Assembly: GCF_001949145.1 (NCBI RefSeq)
Contig: NW_019091538.1
Location: forward strand, 5,290-69,289
DNA: 64,000 bases
Direction of reading: 5' to 3'
Source of the DNA: Acanthaster planci
Lineage: Eukaryota; Echinodermata; Asteroidea; Valvatida; Acanthasteridae
Every line of letters starts with the position of its first letter. Positions within the stretch are counted from its first letter, which is position 1. A model generated the notes under the pieces. That model worked only from the letters and a program-made list of their open reading frames with translations. It did no database searches and was not told the origin of the DNA. A program made the translations under genes and the position numbers. Below, one piece after another: positions 41,201 through 51,867 of this stretch.

Positions 41201-41215
41201 GAGCAACCAGTCTAA
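8118..41215 (+). CDS. Plexin, semaphorin receptor (B-like), 36 coding exons
   Basis: A single-pass cell-surface receptor for semaphorins; in the family the cytoplasmic GAP acts on Rap/Ras-type GTPases and the inserted domain binds Rho-family GTPases, steering the cytoskeleton. I traced 36 exons whose phases all agree, giving 5,928 coding bases and 1,975 residues, within the usual plexin length. Order: signal peptide, Sema (about 30-480), PSI 1-3, four IPT-type regions, transmembrane helix (about 1290-1313), coiled-coil juxtamembrane segment, GAP with embedded Rho-binding domain. The start at 8118 has a strong context (GCCATGG) and is followed by a hydrophobic leader ending VYA; a second Met at residue 13 is possible. 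The last extracellular region (DEEVTVYIG, then YFRYF) and the C-terminal stretch resemble B-class plexins more than A-class. The protein ends EQPV, without the TDL PDZ-binding tail known from vertebrate B plexins. Exon coordinates are in the four segment entries below. Confidence 0.95.
9806..9903 (+). repeat. 14-base minisatellite, seven copies
   Basis: Seven perfect head-to-tail copies of 'catgatggaggcta' in plexin intron 2. A perfect array like this is usually length-variable between individuals. No role in splicing is apparent. Confidence 0.95.
11538..12128. mobile_element. TTAA-flanked element with short terminal inverted repeats
   Basis: A perfect 16-base inverted repeat, 'ttaaccacttgctgcc' at 11538-11553 and its reverse complement at 12113-12128, bounds about 590 bases in plexin intron 3. 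The outermost four bases on each side are TTAA, the target duplicated by piggyBac-type transposons. If those are the target duplication, the terminal repeats are 12 bases. No transposase frame remains, so this would be a non-autonomous copy. The terminal bases CCAC are not the classic piggyBac CCC, so family assignment is inferred. Confidence 0.55.
12398..26800 (+). CDS. Plexin exons 4-19: PSI and IPT ectodomain
   Basis: Exons: 12398-12513, 13946-14078, 14680-14836, 15538-15637, 16289-16406, 18165-18296, 18986-19081, 19896-20001, 20676-20866, 21248-21396, 22105-22252, 22777-22916, 23953-24120, 25037-25136, 25547-25819, 26567-26800. PSI 1 spans exons 4-5 ([22 protein letters not shown]), PSI 2 exons 7-8 ([14 protein letters not shown]) and PSI 3 exon 12 ([13 protein letters not shown]). 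IPT 1 is in exons 13-14 ([18 protein letters not shown]), IPT 2 in 15-16 ([13 protein letters not shown]), IPT 3 in 16-18 ([11 protein letters not shown]-like), and the membrane-proximal region in 18-19. Oddities: a tetra-arginine run at 22142-22153, a locally duplicated acceptor before exon 7, and a GC donor (CAG/GCAAGT) after exon 18 at 25819. Confidence 0.92.
15461..15562 (+). repeat. Tandem duplication of an exon boundary (intron 6 / exon 7)
   Basis: About 50 bases covering the end of intron 6, its splice acceptor and the first 25 bases of exon 7 occur twice in tandem (15461-15509 and 15510-15562). The acceptor CAGs lie 53 bases apart (15482-15484 and 15535-15537). Only the downstream acceptor keeps the plexin frame ([11 protein letters not shown]). 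Use of the upstream one adds 53 bases, shifts the frame and soon reaches a stop. Confidence 0.85.
19539..19616 (+). repeat. Interspersed repeat, copy a (with 20214-20291)
   Basis: About 78 bases in intron 10 matching 20214-20291 in intron 11 in the same orientation. Shared landmarks are 'gattggtcaa', 'ttgcaaact' and 'gaggc...ctat.gtgaa'. The copies are clearly diverged. They belong to one interspersed family of unknown type. Confidence 0.6.
20214..20291 (+). repeat. Interspersed repeat, copy b (with 19539-19616)
   Basis: Second copy of the family above, on the other side of plexin exon 11. It shares 'gtgattggtcaa', 'gcaaactt' and 'cccatattga' with copy a. Confidence 0.6.
21030..21170 (+). 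repeat. Interspersed repeat family 'gtgtaaaaagc', copy 1
   Basis: A stretch in intron 12 with 'cttcttccaaaag', 'gtgtaaaaagctcccaaat', 'ctgaaaggccttacata' and a terminal poly-C run. Related stretches lie at 56430-56620 and 57285-57520, all in plus orientation. The order of landmarks is shared, so the three are diverged copies of one repeat. The class is unknown. Confidence 0.6.
24540..24665 (-). mobile_element. tRNA-derived SINE-like remnant
   Basis: On the minus strand the sequence reads 'gggctagtgtataaagcac', 'ttgcctctcaccact' and 'cctgggtctgaatatcc'. This spacing and wording resemble the A and B boxes of tRNA-derived SINEs common in invertebrate genomes. It lies in plexin intron 16 and is diverged. 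The assignment is from pattern only. Confidence 0.5.
27601..27760 (-). other. GC-rich open stretch in plexin intron 19, possible transposon ORF fragment
   Basis: This stretch is markedly more GC-rich than the surrounding intron. On the minus strand it has an open frame reading [18 protein letters not shown] and onward through an acidic, Gly/Ala-rich region to NMAR and a stop. The YCFEP wording recalls the start of a transposon-associated protein type with a 'PYxFEP' motif seen in many invertebrates. It may equally be chance. Confidence 0.25.
28106..28331 (+). CDS. Plexin exon 20: transmembrane helix and start of juxtamembrane coiled coil
   Basis: The exon finishes the last extracellular domain ([13 protein letters not shown]). 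It then encodes a hydrophobic helix of about 24 residues starting at [12 protein letters not shown], followed by basic stop-transfer residues QRKSK. The next residues form a charged heptad-like helix ([20 protein letters not shown]), matching the juxtamembrane coiled coil known in plexins to control GAP dimerisation. Acceptor CTTAG at 28101-28105 and donor GTAAAG frame it; it leaves in phase 1. Confidence 0.93.
28878..41215 (+). CDS. Plexin exons 21-36: cytoplasmic GAP and Rho-GTPase-binding domain
   Basis: Exons: 28878-29020, 30716-30843, 31466-31531, 31966-32040, 32458-32524, 33040-33186, 33461-33617, 34269-34372, 35777-35852, 36494-36642, 37108-37248, 38875-39035, 39465-39612, 39806-39946, 40539-40613, 41099-41215. 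The first GAP half includes [18 protein letters not shown] and the FRRTET motif, whose two arginines (about 1481-1482) are the expected arginine fingers; the second is split across the exon 24/25 junction. Exons 26-29 hold the Rho-GTPase-binding fold ([19 protein letters not shown]). Exons 31-36 complete the GAP, with the conserved arginine of SLRFW at about 1820. The catalytic arginines are all present, so an active GAP is expected. Exon 31 carries a very basic stretch ([13 protein letters not shown]). Exon 30 has two in-frame possible acceptors, before 36494 and before 36512; I chose the first for its pyrimidine tract. Confidence 0.94.
37310..37579. mobile_element. MITE-like element in plexin intron 31
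   Basis: Imperfect terminal inverted repeats bound about 270 bases: 'taggtcatttgggagacat' at the left and the reverse complement of 'tgggtcattagggagacat' at the right. The motif 'tagggagacatt' occurs again internally at about 37349 and 37376. No coding sequence remains. This structure fits a small non-autonomous DNA transposon. Confidence 0.55.
37725..37900. repeat. Probable interspersed repeat
   Basis: Contains 'ctacccatttccactcctg', 'ggtggagaaaggcaa' and 'gacttgctcagcagtgccc'. I recognise this wording as typical of a dispersed repeat in aquatic animal genomes. No second copy lies in this window, so support is recognition only. Confidence 0.35.
39073..39210. mobile_element. Palindromic MITE-like element in plexin intron 32 (family with 61043-61246)
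   Basis: Inverted arms of about 35 bases lie at 39073-39107 and 39176-39210. They share 'gtccatcacaagtcc' and its complement, with a spacer of about 70 bases. The element could fold into a long hairpin. A related, longer palindrome lies at 61043-61246 with similar ends ('cgttgt', 'acaagtcctt'). Confidence 0.6.
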
Positions 41216-44200
41216 AATGATGTAACCATGGTGCCTGTAACCACGGTGACTAACCATCCATCATTTTCAGACTATTAGTGTATGTACAAACAGCAGCAAC
41301 GGACAGCACACATTACTGTCTCATGTTGAACAAATCAGACTGAAAAAACACATATTTTGGGTTTAATATTTCATTGGAATAAAATTCTACTGAAAGTAAG
41401 TGCACAATACAGGCATTGCACAGCGGAGATTCTGTACGATTATTGTATAATTATTATCTTGTGCAGAAATTGATATTCAGCATCTTATCATCAAAATCTG
41501 GGCATTTCAATATCAATAGTTACTTGTCACACACTTCCAGTTTTTTAGAAATTCTATCACCGGAACATGCCAAATCTGACAGAGTTTCATTGGTGTCATC
41601 TGGCTTAGATTAGGTGGTATATACAATGATGGCCATGCACCCAAGTGTGTATTTGCCTGCAACTGGGGACCCCCTATTGTTCCTCTTTGGTTTGTACTTC
41701 AACTTTTTTACAAGACCACCCGTATGTTTTGTACACAATTGTCAATCGGGGACCCTCTGTCAATCGGGGACCTTATTGTCCTCTATTGTTCAGGGTCCCC
41801 AATTGAATGCAGAAACAAACTCAAAGATGTGTGTCTCGTTTACTGCATAAGTATGCATGTGAGAGAGTTTACACAGAAGCATAAGCAAAGTTCATACCTT
41901 TGGAAGCTACACAGAGGCTGTAACGTTCAAACAGTGTTTTGTAATGTGACAGTAAATAAATGGATAAAATTCTCAAGTTTTCCTGCTCCGGTTTGGAGAC
42001 TGTACATTGTTGATAGATAGTTTTGCTTTTTTATTTTCATTTTCAACCTATGAACAAATTTGAAATTTGTTTTCTGCGTAGCAGACAAAAAAAATAAACA
42101 TTTGCTTGAAAGGAAAAGTTATTGAGTTACGTCATGACTTTTGTATGCATTTAACAAGTATATAAACATCACAATGGATTTAATTAAACTCGGCCTATAT
42201 TGCTGACAGTACAGGTGTTTTAAAACTACTTGTATGCATGTTTTTAGCAGGAACGTGTCTTGCAAAATTGAATGTACCACAATTTTTAAAGTTCAACTTG
42301 AGTGTATGCAGTGTTCTGTGATTTTTTACTGTAGCAACATTGATCTGAAAGGATTTGAACTCAAATTTAGACATTTTACTCATTAAGATTATGAGTGCAA
42401 AATATTGATTAAGCTTTAACATGTACATTTTTTCTGATTATATAAAAGTCTCCCAAGAGATTAATACAACCGTAAATGTCACAGTTGTAATTGCAGGTTG
42501 TGAACTTCTTTTATTTTTGTCTTTATTGCCACTTCATCTGCAAAGTTAGGAAAAGTAGTTGTACTGCTTTGAAGCGCTTACATAAAAGGGAAATGTTCCA
42601 AAAATCAGTCTTATAGGGCCTGTGTTTCAGGTGCAGAATTTGGTGTATTGGGGGAAAAAGGAAAGTACCAAAAGTTTCCATTTTAAATTAGGGTATAAAT
42701 TGGTGTCTTTAGATCTCTTGAATGGGAATCATTCAGTAACGTGATCTATGAAAATATGTGTATCAATAATGACAATTGTCCACTGGAACAGTCATTTAGC
42801 ATGCTTTGAAAGTATGATTGTGTCGTTGGGTTTTTAAGTAAAAAGAAAAAGACATCCTACTTAGTGTTTGTTAGTACTTGATGAACAGGTGATGAAATGC
42901 TCTAAACTTTAACTGACAGCAGTGAAGAGTAGGTATTGGAAAACAGACGAGATACTATGAGTAATCTCTAGTTTGAAGACTTCAAGTTGCTTTGCAGAAG
43001 GTGTTGGTCATGGAATAAAATTGGATTTCTAGAGTTTAAGGAAATTTAAAAAGGTATCTGAATGGGTGCAAGGCCATTATGACAAAGCAAAAGATTTGTA
43101 CATAAGGACAAGATTGTGTGTAATTTTAGGCTGTGTACTGTTCAGTTTATATTACAAATTGGACTTCAAGTGTATAAATTGAAGAACTCATGTTTACCCA
43201 GAGGGTTTCTATATTGTGTAAGGTGTATATTTAACTTAGAGGATTAATGACTCAATATTTGGTGTCTGATGCAATGGAATACTTTGAAGAAGTAACATTC
43301 TAAATATGTATACGTATATATATTTGAAGCAAACTAAATTATTCTCCAGATCTAACTACTTGCTAAGTATTTGAAGCAAAAACATTTTAAGGCCTGGAAT
43401 AACTTTGAGACTTGCCTAGCTGCCAGCAACAAGCAATGTTACGCTGGTTAAGCCATGTTGTTCTTGACAAAAACATTTTGTAATCCCTTTTTGGTTGGTT
43501 TGGTGAAATGCAAAAGAGCTTGCCCAAACCAAAAGCATTCCTCTTCTCCTGCTGCCATATCTTAAAACAGTTCATGTACTCATGATCACAACTGAAGCTG
43601 AAATTTAATTTAAACGCCTGAAGCGCTTAAATTAAATTGGATTACTGTAATTTCTGGCTCTCTTGCATCTTATTTGATGTTTTGTGGCACTATTAAACTA
43701 ATTACTGCGCTTACAGCTTCAAAGTCGGCTAGTTAAAAACAGGTGAAGCCTGAGACGGAGCCAAAGTTGAGTATTGGAAAACGGCCCTAGCATTCAAAAC
43801 AGAACAAAACTGCCTTAGGGGCAGGATGGTACTCGGGAATGAATACATGAAAAGGGAAAGCCCCCATTGTAATCAATAACTTACTTAAGGACACTTTGCT
43901 GATGTCAGATGATTTGCCAAATTATTTTTAACATACATATATATTCACAGTTTTTGTATTTTTTCACGGCTTTATATGTAATTTGTCGGAGCAATTTTGG
44001 TTATATTTTGTATGAATTATCAGTACTGGAAAAGTATAGCCCCTTTAGTGTTCAACATTTGCATAGATTTTTATCATTTATTCTCTTGTTACTCAGCTCA
44101 TTTTATTTTTTTTACCCAGATAGCAACAGTTTGCATGCATTTGTGATTTTATGAGGGAACGTGTAATAAATGTCAGTGTGAAATTTGGGGAAAGCGAGTC
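41216..44200 (+). other. Probable plexin 3' UTR and downstream flank
   Basis: AT-rich non-coding sequence after the TAA stop. Candidate polyadenylation signals (AATAAA) occur at 41378-41383 and 41955-41960, with further AATAAA matches later. A short tandem 'tcaatcggggacc' lies around 41742-41775. I cannot tell which signal is used, so the transcript end is unknown. Confidence 0.5.
41378..41383 (+). terminator. Candidate plexin polyadenylation signal
   Basis: First canonical AATAAA after the stop codon, about 160 bases downstream. A later signal at 41955 is equally canonical. Choice between them needs transcript data. Confidence 0.35.
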
Positions 44201-44444
44201 TCACTTGGTTTCATTATCTGGCAGAGGGTAGATAGTTGACTGTCTAAATCCAATGACTTGTCATGAAATATTAAGAAATGAAATATGAACAGGGGAATCA
44301 ATATGAGCTTGACCGCACTGGCCTGTGTCAAACGTGTGTTTAAGACCGCGTCAGGAGAATGGACATGATTAATGCCCAGGCCACAGGCAAGGTATCGTCA
44401 GTGTTCACTTTCTGTATGTATTCCCATTATAACTACCTTTGTCG

Positions 44445-44745
44445 TCAAGAGCGTCAAAACGGTCAACACATGATGGACTTCCAATGATTTTTATTCTGGA
44501 ATTTTAATTTCATTTTCCCGAACACCCGTCCATTTTATGGAATATTCCTTGTCCAAATAATCTCCTTATTTAGACTTAGTGCATGTGTGGCAAGCCGCTT
44601 GCACACTGACTCTTGAATGATCAGAATCAATTCAACTGTCTCACACCCAGGTGCCAGCATGTGATTTACACAGCGGGCATTATAACTTCTCAGCGGGCAT
44701 TATCAAATGTTAATACACAGTCAAGTTGCATGTCGCTGAATAGGG
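44445..44745 (+). repeat. Interspersed repeat, copy 1 (with 45788-46075)
   Basis: Shares a run of landmarks in the same order with 45788-46075: 'gagcgtcaaa', 'gaacacccgtccatttt', 'tatattcctt'-like, 'atctcctta', 'gactcttga', 'atcagaat', and 'agcgggcattatcaaatgtt'. Copies are diverged with indels. Within each, the 'gcgggcattat' unit occurs twice. It lies between the two convergent genes. Confidence 0.7.
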
Positions 44746-45787
44746 AGACTGAAGTACTATCAGAATTGCTTGACAACTGCTGGAAATAGTACACATCTGT
44801 TGGAATGTATGAAGCCACTAGCTAGCCACTGCCATAGGCAAGCAAGTTCTTTGAGATGCAGACACAACCTAACTTTTCTAATGCCCCAGTATGTCCGTGA
44901 ACTATAGGATTGGAAGTCAATAGGAAACTGTATATGTGACCCACTCTTGTAAAAATGTATCACAAGTCACCGGAGCCACTTTCAAGTTTTACTTTGTATT
45001 AAATTGAGGAATTTGAGCTGTGTTGTGTCACTCAGTTTGCTATGATGAACATGGATGTTGTGTAGATGTTAAAATGTCGATTCCTATCGCTTAAACACTG
45101 CAAAATTCTTTCAAGGCCTTCAACTCTGACATGTGACTAGTTTTTGTAGAGCAGGTCACACTGTGAAGTCATCAGTTCATAGGTCTTTCGTAGTGCAAAT
45201 GTGTGTCTCAGTCCCTGCTTTTGAATGACTTAAATCATTTATCCTTGACAGGGTTCATACCTCATCTCCATCTGCAATTAACTACCCAACCAAACTGGGT
45301 ACCAGAAGCTCAAGGACACTGCATGAACACGGCAACGTGCACCAGTTTTTTTAGCATGAGTAAAAGTCCTTTTATTTCATATTTACAATATTACAAAACA
45401 TTGCTCTTAAACGATCTGAAAATAAGTCTCCTCTTTCTGAAGCTAGTGTTGACTTACTACTCTGAAGAGATTTGTCCGTGCATCTTGAATCCGATAAAAA
45501 GATCATGTGCCAAGTCTTTACAAAAATCATGTAGTTTAGTCACATGACATTCGCCTCCCCTTTGTAAAAGCATATCAACCGAATGTTTATCACTAGAAAT
45601 ATCAATACACATGATATAAAATAAGGAAATAAATATGTACTTGGCCAGTCTTAAACATGCATTTTACTCAGGAGCCTGCTGCTCGGGCATCAGTCACAAC
45701 CATTCCCCTGAGCCGGACTTGAATGTTAGTTAAAGATCAACCAATTGCAAGCATATTATTTATTCCCATTCATAAATACCACTGTAG

Positions 45788-46075
45788 TCAGAGCGTCAAA
45801 GGAAATCACTATATGGTAAATTTCCAAGGATTTTACTCAAAACTTTTACTTTTATTTCACTGAACACCCCCGTCCATTTGATGGTATATTCCTTATGCAA
45901 GTAGTCCAGAAGTATCTCCTTACATGGATTTGGAGCGTGCGTGGTGAGTTCAATGTGCTGCGTGCACAGAGACTCTTGACCAATCAGAATGGATTTTACG
46001 TAGCAGGCATTATCAAATTGCAGCGGGCATTATCAAATGTTAATACATGGTCACGTGACGCATTTTGATCAGTGA
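45788..46075 (+). repeat. Interspersed repeat, copy 2 (with 44445-44745)
   Basis: Second diverged copy of the repeat described above, in the same orientation. It ends near 'aatacatggtcacgtgacgc'. No coding sequence is evident. The rest of 44200-47090 holds only unrecognised short open frames. Confidence 0.7.
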
Positions 46076-47092
46076 GAGTAGAAAAAATGTCCCGGGTATT
46101 CATGAATAAATTGTACGGTATGGATGTGATCACAGTGAAGCAGATGAGTCAAAGCAAGCTATTTTGAATATGCCAAAGGGCAAAAGGTCACAGGTCACAA
46201 TGTCCATTAGGTTGTTCGGGAGGTTTTTCTGCATTGCAAATAACTCTTTCTTCTCTGGCAATAGTGAGGAACTGACGAGTGTTTTGTCACATATAGCCGG
46301 GACGTGTAAGGGTGTTTTGCATCTTTATGCAAGATACCAGTGGTCTGACTCAAGCCCCTCTTTGATGAGAGCCCTCTTACGTTGTGAGGAAGGTGTAACA
46401 GTGAAATTTCAGAAATCAGAATGGGACTTCAAACGTCTTGCCCCTAATGTTCCTACACCTGTTATCCCTAATCCCTAAGTCACGTCTCCTTGATGTCACG
46501 TTGTCCTCTCTTTCTTGACTTCCCCGTTAGTGCTGCAATAAATAAAGGAAAAACAATCCCATTGGATTCTGAAATGAAAGAGTACACGGGATGCTGTGTA
46601 ATGTAAGATCCTTTGATCCTTTAGCTTCCTCAGAGGGTTCTAAATGCCCTCTTTTGACTTATTAAATGCCCTCCTTGTGTACTGCTACAAAATGTGAACC
46701 ATCACATTGGGTAAGTTCACTTAGGATCATTTCTAACTACTGCTCAATTCATGACACATTTTGCACCACAATGCTCGCAGAGGCAAGCGACTGGGAATTT
46801 AGGAAAAAAAGAAGATATTTCAAGCAAAACTTGGTACAGTGTTTTTCAATTTGTAAAGATAAAATTAGCTTATAGCTAGGAATAGCTACATGTATTGCAG
46901 ATTTACATGGGCATGTCTTCACTCAAACTAGACTCAAATGAAATCCCAAACCACTAAGGTCATACTCCATGCTGACATGGTGACAAGCGTGACAATAATG
47001 CAGCTATGTATCTTGATGACTGGTTCCAAACAGTCATCTCTACCCAGTCTAACAACCAGGTTGTCCTCCTGGCTAATTCATCAACCTTTGGC

Positions 47093-50000
47093 TTAACCAC
47101 TGTAGTCACTGGAAGGTGTTCACCGCCGATTGAAGAGAAATTCTAAGGATCTCACCTCTCCTTTTCTTCCCTCATCAGGTTGGGGTAGAGCTCTGCCACC
47201 TTGCCCGTTGCCTCCTGCCTTCCTGCAAACTCGGCGTGCCTCTTGGAGTGGATGGAGTTGATGCGATTGTTCCAGAGCGACAGCAGTGACTGAGGTCCAG
47301 CTGTCGATAAGAGATGGCAATTTTTGTTAGCTAGGTCTACGGAGTACCTAACGTGACGTCACTGTGAACCAGAAAGTGTAGCGCAAACAAACGAAGTACA
47401 TGTGCATTGTTGGTTCATGTGCTGGTTCTCGTGCTATTGCCTTTTATCCACATAATTGTGAGCATGACAAATTCACTTTGCAACTCCATGGAGACGTGGT
47501 AATGGTATACCTGCTCAGTGAGAAAATTGGGAGTTTGACTGGTTTAACTCGCCTTCAGTTGCAACTTTCACAGACAGTCAAATGTCCATTCACTTCCCCT
47601 GATACACTTTACACACAAATCAAAATTCTGGTTGGTAATGTGACCAGTCAGATTCCATTTACAGACAAACGCAAGCTATTTGTAAACACAGCTGGCTTAT
47701 CACTCCTCGAAAGGCAAAGAACAGATTTATCAGCTGTCATAACCAGTTCATTGTATTTGTTGTAGGCGAGGCAACACTTGACTGATATTGACCAGAGAAC
47801 TGTGTCCAGTCTGGATGTTTGCAAGGGAGAGCAAGGTTTGTAGTTTCTTTCCCTCTATCCAGATTTTCAGATCTGAACTTTGATTTTTTCTTGGAGGGGG
47901 GAAGGGGGACAGGACTGAGCTAAGGGCATCTCACTCAATATGCCTTCCTCTTTCTGGGGTGAAATTGGGGGATGAATCTGTTTTGACCAAACAAAGCAGA
48001 GAAATTGTAACAATGGCAATACAATGCTGTGACTTTCCAGGAAGTTACAGGCTGACAAGGCAACAGGTCTCCCCAAATAGCTATCATTACTCAATGGATC
48101 TTTTATGGGGGGAGGGGTTCTTGAGGGGGTATTCAAAGTGCAAAACCGGCAACACTACATGAATGACTCAACGTCTAAAAATCCACAGCTTGGGAGTCAC
48201 TAATCTCAAGATGAAGAACGATCCTAAGAAATCACACCATTGCTGTTTACAATTTTCTCTTCACACCAAAGACATGTTGTCATTACCTTTGGGCTTGCCA
48301 ATGACTTCCCCAGTAAACATCTTCTGTTTCTTCAAGGGAGGTTGATCAGAGACACCTCTAACATTCTCCTTGTGGATGTCCGGCTTGATATCTGCTCCAC
48401 TTCTGAGCAACAGACAAATACCTTCCTGATAAATCCCCACTTAAAAATGACCCACTCTAAAGAAAAATGGCAAACATTACAAGGCCAGACGTTTTGATCC
48501 TCGTGGTGCTGTGTTTAGATGCTTCTAGCCTCTAGACGTCTTAACCACTCAACCACCAAGTTTGGTGGGGTTGGCTGGCTGGTACATCTTGGAACTGTTT
48601 GTGGTACCTGCTGCTACATCTGACTCTGCCCTGCCAGCTGACCCTGGCAAGCTTGGTGGTTGAGTGGTTAAGGTGTCTGCACTAGTAAGCAGGAGGTCTT
48701 GGGTTCGAGTCCCACCCAAGTAAGCTTGTGAACTTTTTTGCACTCTCTCGGCTGAGCACAGAGTACAGTGTTATGAACATACGTCCATATAAGGGCAAAA
48801 ACCAAGGATTACAATTTAACATCTCCCTGACGTAAAGTACATCTTGGATCAGATCCATTTTTCCTACCTGTCGCTTTCAGGCCACGCAGGTTGAATTTCC
48901 ATGGCTTCTGCATCTGACCTTTCCACTTTGACCTTGTCTGCCGCCCTCTTGGTTGCTGCCTTGCCTGCCTCCTCCCCAGGGGGTTTGCGACAGTCAAGCA
49001 AGCACTGTAGTATCTTCTCGTGGGCTGGCGACGTGCTGCTGTGGGCTCGCACCAATACCTCTAGCTCTGCCCACATCTGCCGGTAGTGCTCATCTCTGGC
49101 ACGTTATTAGAGACCAACACTTCAATAAAAACTTGCTGAGTTCTTTGCTTAAATTTACTTAACACTTGTTCAAATCTATCCTTTGTTATTGGTGACTAAA
49201 AAACCCCAAAATTACGACTTCATGGAAATGTTGAAGAGAAAACAATCTAAAATTAGAGGTTTGAAATGCAAAATGTTTGGATCAACCTTAAGTGGTTGCA
49301 ATGCTCTCTTCACATTCTTCAAATCTCAATACATCTAGGGGTCCATTTCCAAGAAAACATTATGTGATAAGAAAGAAAGTTCAACTCGGACCATTATTAA
49401 TATCAAGGCACGTGAATTTAAGAATTTGTAGAGTTATAGCGTGAAAAGACAAAATTTTGAAACATTTCACTGGCACATGACTTGAATACTTGGATCGTCG
49501 AACACAACTCTAGTGTTCTCATCAATCACGACAAACAAGCACAGAATCAAAATGAAACTATTTGGCTAATACTTAACAAAACTTAACAACTGAAATTGGA
49601 GTTTTAAATAATCAGATCAAAATACTAGTTATGTAATGAGACAGGTTGAATATTTGATTTGATGTGAGTAAACTGCCAATTGATTTGAGTTCACGCACTG
49701 TCCAGACAGATGACACTTATCCCACCTCTTGGGGCCCTTGCCCCGTGATCCCACCATCGGCACTGGGAGTGGCTCATTTCTCGTTTCCATGCCAACAACA
49801 TGATACATGGCTTTCTTGCATTCCAAAACATCATCGTCTGTCAGGACAAGTTTAGTGATGAGGGTGGGTAAGGGGTCCAAGTGCTGCAACGGGAAAGGTA
49901 AGCACGATTCAAAGAACGCTGAAATCTCTACTATGCTATCAGTTTCTTCACATGATGTCGGACCCAAAAAATCAAGCTGATGTCCTTCATTTTTCCCTCT

Positions 50001-51867
50001 TCCTTTTTAGTTGGTCACCTCACATGGTGCACATATAAACTTCTCTCTACCTGTACTATCCATTGTGTAACACTTTTACATTTACTTTGCTGATGGCCCT
50101 GATGAATGCCTTATCCCTGACCTTTCTCAATCCTCTAAAATGCAGCGAAGAATTCTGACGGTTTGAGGAAGGTGAAGCCCAGTCAAATTTACTTCACAAG
50201 GGACTTGGTGCTCCTCAAAAGGCTAAGTACAAAGAATGTGCCAGTTTTAGTGCACAGGGGACGATTTTGGAAGACTGAAGAAGGCTGCTGGTAAGAATTG
50301 CTAGAGAGTTTGGAAATGAACTCAATGAAGAATAATGACTTAGCCTCATGAGTGGCAATACCAGCAAACACCATTAGTATCTCAGTCCCAATACCTGTCC
50401 TAAACGAGATAAGGTGCACTGGTTTATTTCTTTCATTAGACCTAACACTCGTTGGCGCCCGAGAAATATGGAGGGGCTACGTAGCACCGTGATCAGAATA
50501 TAGACAACTGCTTGCCCTGAAGAAGGTACTCAGTTACCAAAAGCTCGGCAATTACGTATTTCAGAGCACTGATTTGATATTATATTCTTGTTGATATACT
50601 TAATGGTGTCAGGCTTTGTTTACATATGTAGATCACCTCCCAACTCACTCAAATACGAAAGTGCACATGTAAACCAAGTGTGACGTTATAACATGTACAT
50701 TACAGGTTTATTTGAAACAGCATGCACAAACTGATATTGAGGTTTAAAGCTCTGAACAATGTTCAGATTTTGAAACTCTTCGTTTTTTGTGTGTGAACAG
50801 AAACTGAAGATGAATGAAAGCTTGCCCTCTGAGCTGAAAATATGCCTTGCAGAGGTAGCAGTCTCTGGCTACAGTGATCGGCAAAGAGTTGATAGCTTTC
50901 TCCTTACCGATGGCATGTTGAAGATGATTGTATCGCTGATGACCATGGGCCAGTGTCTTGTCATGCGTTCCAGCTGGGCTTTAGCTGTGGGGAAAGAGAA
51001 GAGGCTGTCAGCTCAACCTCCGCTCTCTTAGTGCAATTTTGGGCCAGTCGGCCAGATTCATCGACATCCTCCATACGAAGGACTTTGAAGGATGCCAAAC
51101 CTTATCAGCAAAGACTCTACACGGAGTGAAGAGGAGGATTCCATTTGCATATGAACGGACAAGCTTGGCATTCCTAGGAATGTGTTGCTGGTCTCCACGG
51201 TAACAATGTTTCTACAACAAAGCGTGGGGCAGTTATAGAAAGTGAATATTAGAGTGATGTGAAGGATGTAAAGGGGGTCAAGGGTCACGAACAAATTCTT
51301 CTTGGAAGAGGTAAACCCTTTACCTGGTGGCGCATTTGAGATTCAAGAACCCATTTAAGAAAAAGCGGAGAAGAAAATTCTGGATCATTCAAATAAAAAA
51401 ATGGGAAGGAAAACCAACCTACACAGGAACAGAAATTAATAACAGACTCCAATAACTATAGACACAACTACATTCATAGCAACAAATGTTTGTAATGAAC
51501 AGAGACACAAAGTAACAGACAGTGTCTAGACCCTGAAGGTGTCCAGTTACGACTAACCCCTATCAACGGGTGGCTCCTCCTCCGTCTCGGGCGTGGGCTG
51601 GCACGGTGCCAGCCGGTTCTCCTTCATGAACTCCCCAAAGTCGTTGATGCGGTAGTCCGTGACCCTGCCCCCGCACCCCTCGCTGATGGAGGGAGGGTCC
51701 TCGAGGGGGGACCTAGCTGTGGCCAGACAGTGCAGGAAGATCTCGCCACCGTGGCTGGCCAGCATGTGTGAGATGACCTTGGTGCCTGATTTGCGAGGCT
51801 GCTCCAGCATGACCTGACGGCCGTTCAGGAGGAAGTTGGTCAGGCAGACGGACGGTCGACTATTAAC
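47093..51867 (-). CDS. INTS13: INTS13 exons 7/8-13 (C-terminal half)
   Basis: Exons in transcription order: 51867-51558, 50984-50908, 49883-49726, 49095-48868, 48402-48287, 47300-47156, and possibly 47108-47093. They encode FLLNGRQVMLEQPRKSG, SHGGEIFLH, GCGGRVTDYRINDFGEF, RHWPMVIS, MVGSRGKGPKR, the charged linker, KKQKMFTGEV and the C-terminal SLLSLWNNRINS...KRHAEFAGR motif, the part known to bind the Integrator cleavage module. Phases agree throughout. Intron between 48868 and 48402 carries two tRNA-like units in inverted orientation. The final residues differ depending on whether the donor at 47155 is used (short tail SDYSG) or not (EEKER then stop). Confidence 0.92.

Noticed and set aside
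46164-46478. 104-codon open frame between the genes
   Set aside because: No recognised domain and it starts beside an interspersed repeat. Probably chance.
47400-47765. 121-codon plus-strand open frame
   Set aside because: It lies in an INTS13 intron on the opposite strand, with no recognisable similarity.
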